Shown: in pieces, positions 59,810 to 64,000 of the stretch
Position numbering within the stretch: position 1 is the first letter of the stretch
Layout: each line of letters starts with the position of its first letter
DNA from: Rhizopus arrhizus
Lineage: Eukaryota; Mucoromycota; Mucoromycetes; Mucorales; Rhizopodaceae
Assembly: GCA_024220505.1 (NCBI GenBank)
Contig: JAKZZE010000002.1
Span: 62,001-126,000, forward strand
Direction of reading: 5' to 3'
DNA: 64,000 bases
Notes under the pieces: generated by a model
Told to the model about the DNA's origin: nothing
The model's database searches: none
Seen by the model: the letters and a program-made list of their open reading frames with translations, nothing else
Translations under genes and position numbers: made by a program

Positions 59810-59995
59810 CAGGATTTTTACCTAGATTTTGCGATTTGAACGAGCGATTTAACAGAAGACCGAAAATGATTTTATGAAAAGTAAAAAAAAAATTGACAGA
59901 GTGACACAACAATTTTTTTTTTACTTTTCATAAAATCATTTTCGGTCTTCTGTTAAATCGCTCGTTCAAATCGCAAAATCTAGGTAAAAATCCTG
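59810..59995. repeat. Perfect 86-bp inverted repeat with 14-nt loop
   Basis: Left arm 59810-59895 and right arm 59910-59995 are exact reverse complements over 86 bases; the loop 59896-59909 reads ACAGAGTGACACAA. Arms start CAGGATTTTTACCTAGATTT and end in ten A plus TTG at the loop. Pairing stops sharply outside (59809 does not pair with 59996). Immediate flanks show no clear target duplication. It could be a foldback/MITE element, two transposon ends placed head to head, or a hairpin RNA source. Confidence 0.95.
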
Positions 59996-62633
59996 TACGT
60001 TCCAAGTCGGAGTTGAGCCTGTGGCAATTATGTTAGGAACGGCATATAATGGTGCTTACTGAAAAATTGAGTGTATTTAAACTTCTCGTTCCTAATATAT
60101 GCCTAAGATTTAATACGTATTTTTTAAGTTATTTATTTACTTTAAGTATTGTTCTAGTCAGTTAATTCTTTTATTATTCGCTTACCATTATTCGTTCGAC
60201 AATCCGGAAAGAATTTGAAAAGGAACTTCTTTATCAAGTACCAAGTGTCATGTAAGCATTGTGGCTCATGACAGCTGGCTTTTTCGCTCTTAAACAAAAA
60301 GCATTTTCATCTGATCAAACTATTTTTTTAGCTATTAAATCAAATTTATTATAAAGCCTTTTTGTAATCAAAATATGTTTGTCTTTCCAAAGTTTATGTT
60401 ATTTTGAGAAAAACTAATTATATTTTTCATATAAAAAAAGCCATGTAAGAAAATTGAGCTTACCTATCACTTTTTGTTAATGCGATAAACTCAATTTAAA
60501 GAAAAACACGTCTAAATAATACTTAAAAAATGTAGCATATTTTCACGTGTATTTTTTAAATGATTTAATTTATTCAAAAGTTTAATTATGTTCAGAAAAC
60601 TAAAACAAAGTATTTCAACTTTGCTACTAAGAATTTCCAAACAAAAGGAAATAAGATACAACAGCAGTTATAACTGAAAGCCTTATACTTTTTTGCATAA
60701 TATGTAAAAAATCAAAATTAAGTATAATGAATATACTATATAACCTTTGTTCAATATTTTTTTATGAAATCATGCAGCGTGTCTATGTAGCACAAACTAT
60801 GCAAATATATCTGAGTGCCAAGTCTCAAATAAAAGAGTTGGAATGAAATTTCATTATTACACTACATCCACTCGGTTAATGGTAGTTAATAATTGTCTAT
60901 ATTATAAAGAAATACTTTATCAATTTTTTCCTATACTATCTTGTGATCGTCTGATAAAAAGCTATACACAGAAGCGGGAGCGTTTTTAAGTACGTGTTGC
61001 TCGATGGACCATTTGAATTAATAACAAGGTACAGCACTTAAGATAATGACCCCTTTTGGTGCTTTGTATACTTTTGCTACTTGGCCGTATAGCGAAAATA
61101 ATAGAGAAATTCAACTTTTTCTTTCGGTGCTTGATAGATAGTGATCTTTTGTTGCATTACAAATTTATTAGAATTTTTAAATCAATTGCTAATTAATTTA
61201 AGTAACAACAAATGCTTTTTAATAAAAGTTATAAGATTATTGTAAATAATAACATATTGCTTTATAACAAAAAATGAAATAATAATTATATTTTAGATTT
61301 AAATTTTAAGAAGATACTTACGTTCCTAAAGAACATATTTGAGGCTATATCTGAATACATGAAGTTTTTTATTATTTATTTGTTTCTATGGATTTTTTTT
61401 TATTTTATTTTTTTTCATTGAGTGAAATTACTAAATAAAAAAAAACACCTGAGCTTAGTCTGTTTTAAGGAAAACAATATCAAAATCAAATACATGTACC
61501 AGTTCTATTGTTATATTATTAATTTAGATTACGGTACAGGTCAGTCTTCTTTGTGAAACTCTCTATTGGCAGATAATGAACTTAAAAACTAGCATATCAA
61601 TGGCTTTTTGTGGATCAAAGTTTTAAATTTAGTGATCATAATTATACACCAACATAGTGGACTATGCATACGCAGTTTTCATTAAATCTACAGCATAAAA
61701 TTGCTTTTAAATTCCTTGTAAAAGCAATTCGAGCTATTATTTTTATGAACTACATTCAACAAAAAGTAGAAGTCACACAGCACCCAAAAATATAGTTACA
61801 AATTCAATAAAAGAAAGGCTTGAATGACCCTCAATCACATATTTGCCAACAAATATTTTACGATGTTTGAGTCCATCAAAAAAATCAATCGCAAGTTATT
61901 CATAGAAATATCAATTATGTCCGAATGTCGGATACATTTAACTTTTGAGAAACCTTGATATAACAAATAGCAAGTATGTAGATGAAGTAGAATAGGACAA
62001 ACTTTTTCACAAAAAAGGAAAAAAAAAGTATTTCCGGAAAACTATAGCAGCAGAATTGTTATAGTTCATGAATGGAAGCATTATCAGATTAAAAGCATAT
62101 CAGATCAATGTTGATTTTGTAGTACACCTCGAATATTCTCACATTTCTGTTATTCAAGCTGATTATTTTCTATATGTATCACATTTAAAAAGCATTACTC
62201 TATTTTTTTTTCATAAGCATTCAAAGAAACTGAAATAAAAGATACAGAATAAATTACTTCTCAGAGCTATAGGAACTGTATATTTTATTGGAAGCATTGC
62301 AATGATTTTTGATTTAAAACGTACAGTTTTTGATATTAAGCAGTAATTGTAAAGGCATGTGAAAAAATATTTATCTGATCGCGCCATGTAACACTGGAAA
62401 AATCTGATAACTTTATTATACAGTTCCTGTGTAACTAAAAGTATATTTCATGCTCTGGGAATCAAATAAACGGAGGTACATAACTTTACACATTACTTTT
62501 TGACTTTCAAAAGCCTGTAAAACCATTTAGATGTTTTATTTAAATATAAAAAGTCGTATAAATAAGATAAATTTATTTATCACTTCAAATCAATTAAGTC
62601 TTATAGTCTTAATATTACAATCCTGCTCTAATC
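59996..62633. other. Gene desert, 2.6 kb
   Basis: Very AT-rich DNA with no open frame of note on either strand and no recognised repeats. The words GGAACG and CGTTCC with TATATG around 60035-60115 recur but do not form a clean inverted repeat. Confidence 0.5.
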
Positions 62634-63199
62634 ATGTTGACTACTTTTGTTATTTCTGCTACGACTGCTGCTGTATTGGTTACTTCAGCTCTTGCTTCAA
62701 ACTGTAACCCATCATATAATGTTCCTACTTCTGGTGAATGCTATACTAGCTGTAACATTGTAAATATATTATCTTTCCCTCTGTATTGATATTGAATTGA
62801 CTTTTATTACTTGTTTAAAAGAAAGCAGGAGAAAACTATGTTCATGGCTGGACAATGGACCATACTTCAGAGCTCTTTATTGAGTCTCTCAGTATCATGT
62901 GCAATAAGACAGGACCTAATTATATAAAGTTTATGACCACTGCTGGCATGTGTATGGCCGCCTGTAAGGACTCGAATCCCGATGATTTTAATAACGAGTT
63001 TGCTGGTGCTTGTGCTTGGTGGAATGTTCATAAAAATGATACGTGCAATTCTAAAGCTGTTACTGCTACTATTAAGCGTAGTAGTATTTCTTGCCAAACT
63101 GGCTACAGAGGCAAAAAGAGAGGCAATGGACCTAAGGAAGCATGCTGCTCTAGTACTAAAGACTGCCAGAAAACCTGTAACAAAGGAAGATGCGAATAA
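62634..63199 (+). CDS. Small secreted cysteine-rich protein
   Basis: Exons 62634-62759 and 62822-63199 give 167 residues. Residues 1-21 form a signal peptide (MLTTFVISATTAAVLVTSALA); the mature part has 14 cysteines, including TSGECYTSCNI, MCMAACKD, GACAWW and a crowded tail ACCSSTKDCQKTCNKGRCE that looks like a small knotted module. One N-glycosylation site type (NKTG, NDTC) occurs twice. No membrane segment after the signal. I do not recognise a family; it fits extracellular or cell-wall small secreted proteins (effector-like). It is isolated in a gene-poor stretch. Confidence 0.7.
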
Positions 63200-63785
63200 C
63201 TAATTTTAATGGAAATTATTAATAACTAATAAATATATTATGCTATTGTCGCGATACATTCTACAACAGCAATCTTTTTTTATTTGAAAAATGCCTTCCT
63301 AAATATATGTAAAATGTGTTTGTTCATATTTATTAATACATTTATAGAAATTCAATACTTTAATTATGAGTCTTTAGCTAATAATTTATTTTCACAAGGT
63401 TATGCAAGCTTCTTTACATATTTGTTATAAAATGCTACTAAGTATCTTCTACCAAGAGCCACACTATAGTTATTTTAGTAATCAACAAAATTGCTACATT
63501 TATAAACAAATACTATGGTAGTGATACATTTGTATCATACTTTAATATCACTAAGATATGCTCTGTTATAAAATATATTAAAGCTTTTTGCATATGGTAA
63601 TCATTTAAACAAAGTAAATATTAAACTCTGTCTCATCATTATTTGTTATATATTGAAATAAGATGATGGTGACTTGATTCTTTAAACAAGCTGTATGGGC
63701 TTTCTAAGAGGTGTGATCATGATGCTTGTGCTTTTGACTTTATATCAAACAGGCTATAAAAAATTTCTTGTAATTGGTAGGCAGC
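63200..63785. other. Intergenic, AT-rich
   Basis: About 590 bp without open frames or recognisable features, between the secreted-protein gene and a possible gene end on the minus strand. Confidence 0.5.
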
Positions 63786-63986
63786 TTAAGTTAAAAGATC
63801 ACTGATATTTTTTAAAAGCTCTGATACACTAAACTGACGATTTAAGAAGCTTTTTTGAAACTTATCACGTGTGATATCAGTAGCCATCAGATTATTATAA
63901 AAATCACCCTTCTTTATTTTGCTCACAAGAATTTCAAGCTTAAAGTCATTTATTAAATGCCATTTAAAAAAGCACGTCGATTTCAA
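63786..63986 (-). CDS. Possible C-terminal exon of a gene continuing beyond the window
   Basis: Open minus-strand frame of 66 codons ending with TAA at 63786, reading WHLINDFKLEILVSKIKKGDF, then MATDITRDKFQKSF and VSELLKNISDLLT. It looks protein-like (balanced charged and hydrophobic residues), but a stop lies just upstream and no clear acceptor is visible before the right edge. It may be the last exon of a gene to the right, or chance. Confidence 0.25.
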   Translation of the reverse strand: MKSTCFFKWHLINDFKLEILVSKIKKGDFYNNLMATDITRDKFQKSFLNRQFSVSELLKNISDLLT

Positions 63987-64000
63987 TTATTTAGCTATTC

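Noticed and set aside
62965..62985. GACTCGAATCCC resembling a tRNA T-arm
   Set aside because: It lies inside the coding exon of the secreted protein and no cloverleaf partner is present.
1..64000. CRISPR array, bacterial operon or phage region
   Set aside because: No evenly spaced direct repeats, no Shine-Dalgarno-led gene strings; intron-rich genes show eukaryotic nuclear DNA.

Overview
The window is a piece of a filamentous fungal genome, most likely an early-diverging Mucoromycota (Mucorales-type) species. The evidence is a very AT-rich sequence with long A/T homopolymers, genes split by many 43-120 nt GT-AG introns, and typical fungal nuclear genes: Mediator Med15, a Bye1-like TFIIS/SPOC factor, MGM101, Vps15, a Zn2Cys6 factor and a self-sufficient P450. 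The degraded LINE, Tc1/mariner and Fanzor copies also fit. I rebuilt exon structures by hand by matching GT(GC)/AG borders to reading phase; all multi-exon genes given as CDS keep one open frame across their junctions.

Layout. 1-2.8 kb: wreck of a LINE retrotransposon (minus strand), with the reverse transcriptase core missing. 3-5 kb: heat-shock-factor-type transcription factor. 5-9 kb: long non-coding gap. 9-12.7 kb: P450-reductase fusion with an extra small N-terminal domain. 13-16.4 kb: repeat relic, a tandem CCCH zinc-finger protein and an orphan gene. 17-26 kb: a dense minus-strand block of PLP aminotransferase, sideroflexin, Med15, a PH-domain protein and a PHD/TFIIS-M/SPOC protein. 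27-31.4 kb (plus): ribosomal proteins eS7 and eS12 and a CH-like protein. 31.7-33.3 kb: secreted subtilase. 35.4-38.1 kb: a Tc1/mariner-like element with perfect terminal repeats, a TA duplication and one in-frame stop. 38.5-44.3 kb: Vps15 rebuilt as 23 exons and 1505 residues. 45.3-47.1 kb: decayed Fanzor (TnpB-like) gene. 49-55 kb: small nuclear-type orphan, PPR protein and Zn2Cys6 regulator. 56-57 kb: MGM101 with a GC-AG intron. 58-64 kb: gene-poor AT-rich DNA with a decayed ORF, a perfect 86-bp inverted repeat with a 14-nt loop, and one small secreted cysteine-rich protein.

The genes do not form an operon-like pathway; this is ordinary eukaryotic synteny. Several share themes: RNA polymerase II regulation (HSF, Med15, Bye1-like, Zn2Cys6), mitochondria (sideroflexin, MGM101, probably the PPR protein) and translation (eS7, eS12). 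The best leads are the perfect 86-bp hairpin, the Fanzor relic, the extra domain on the P450 fusion, and the small orphan gene whose T/G-rich possible intron carries a long antisense ORF.
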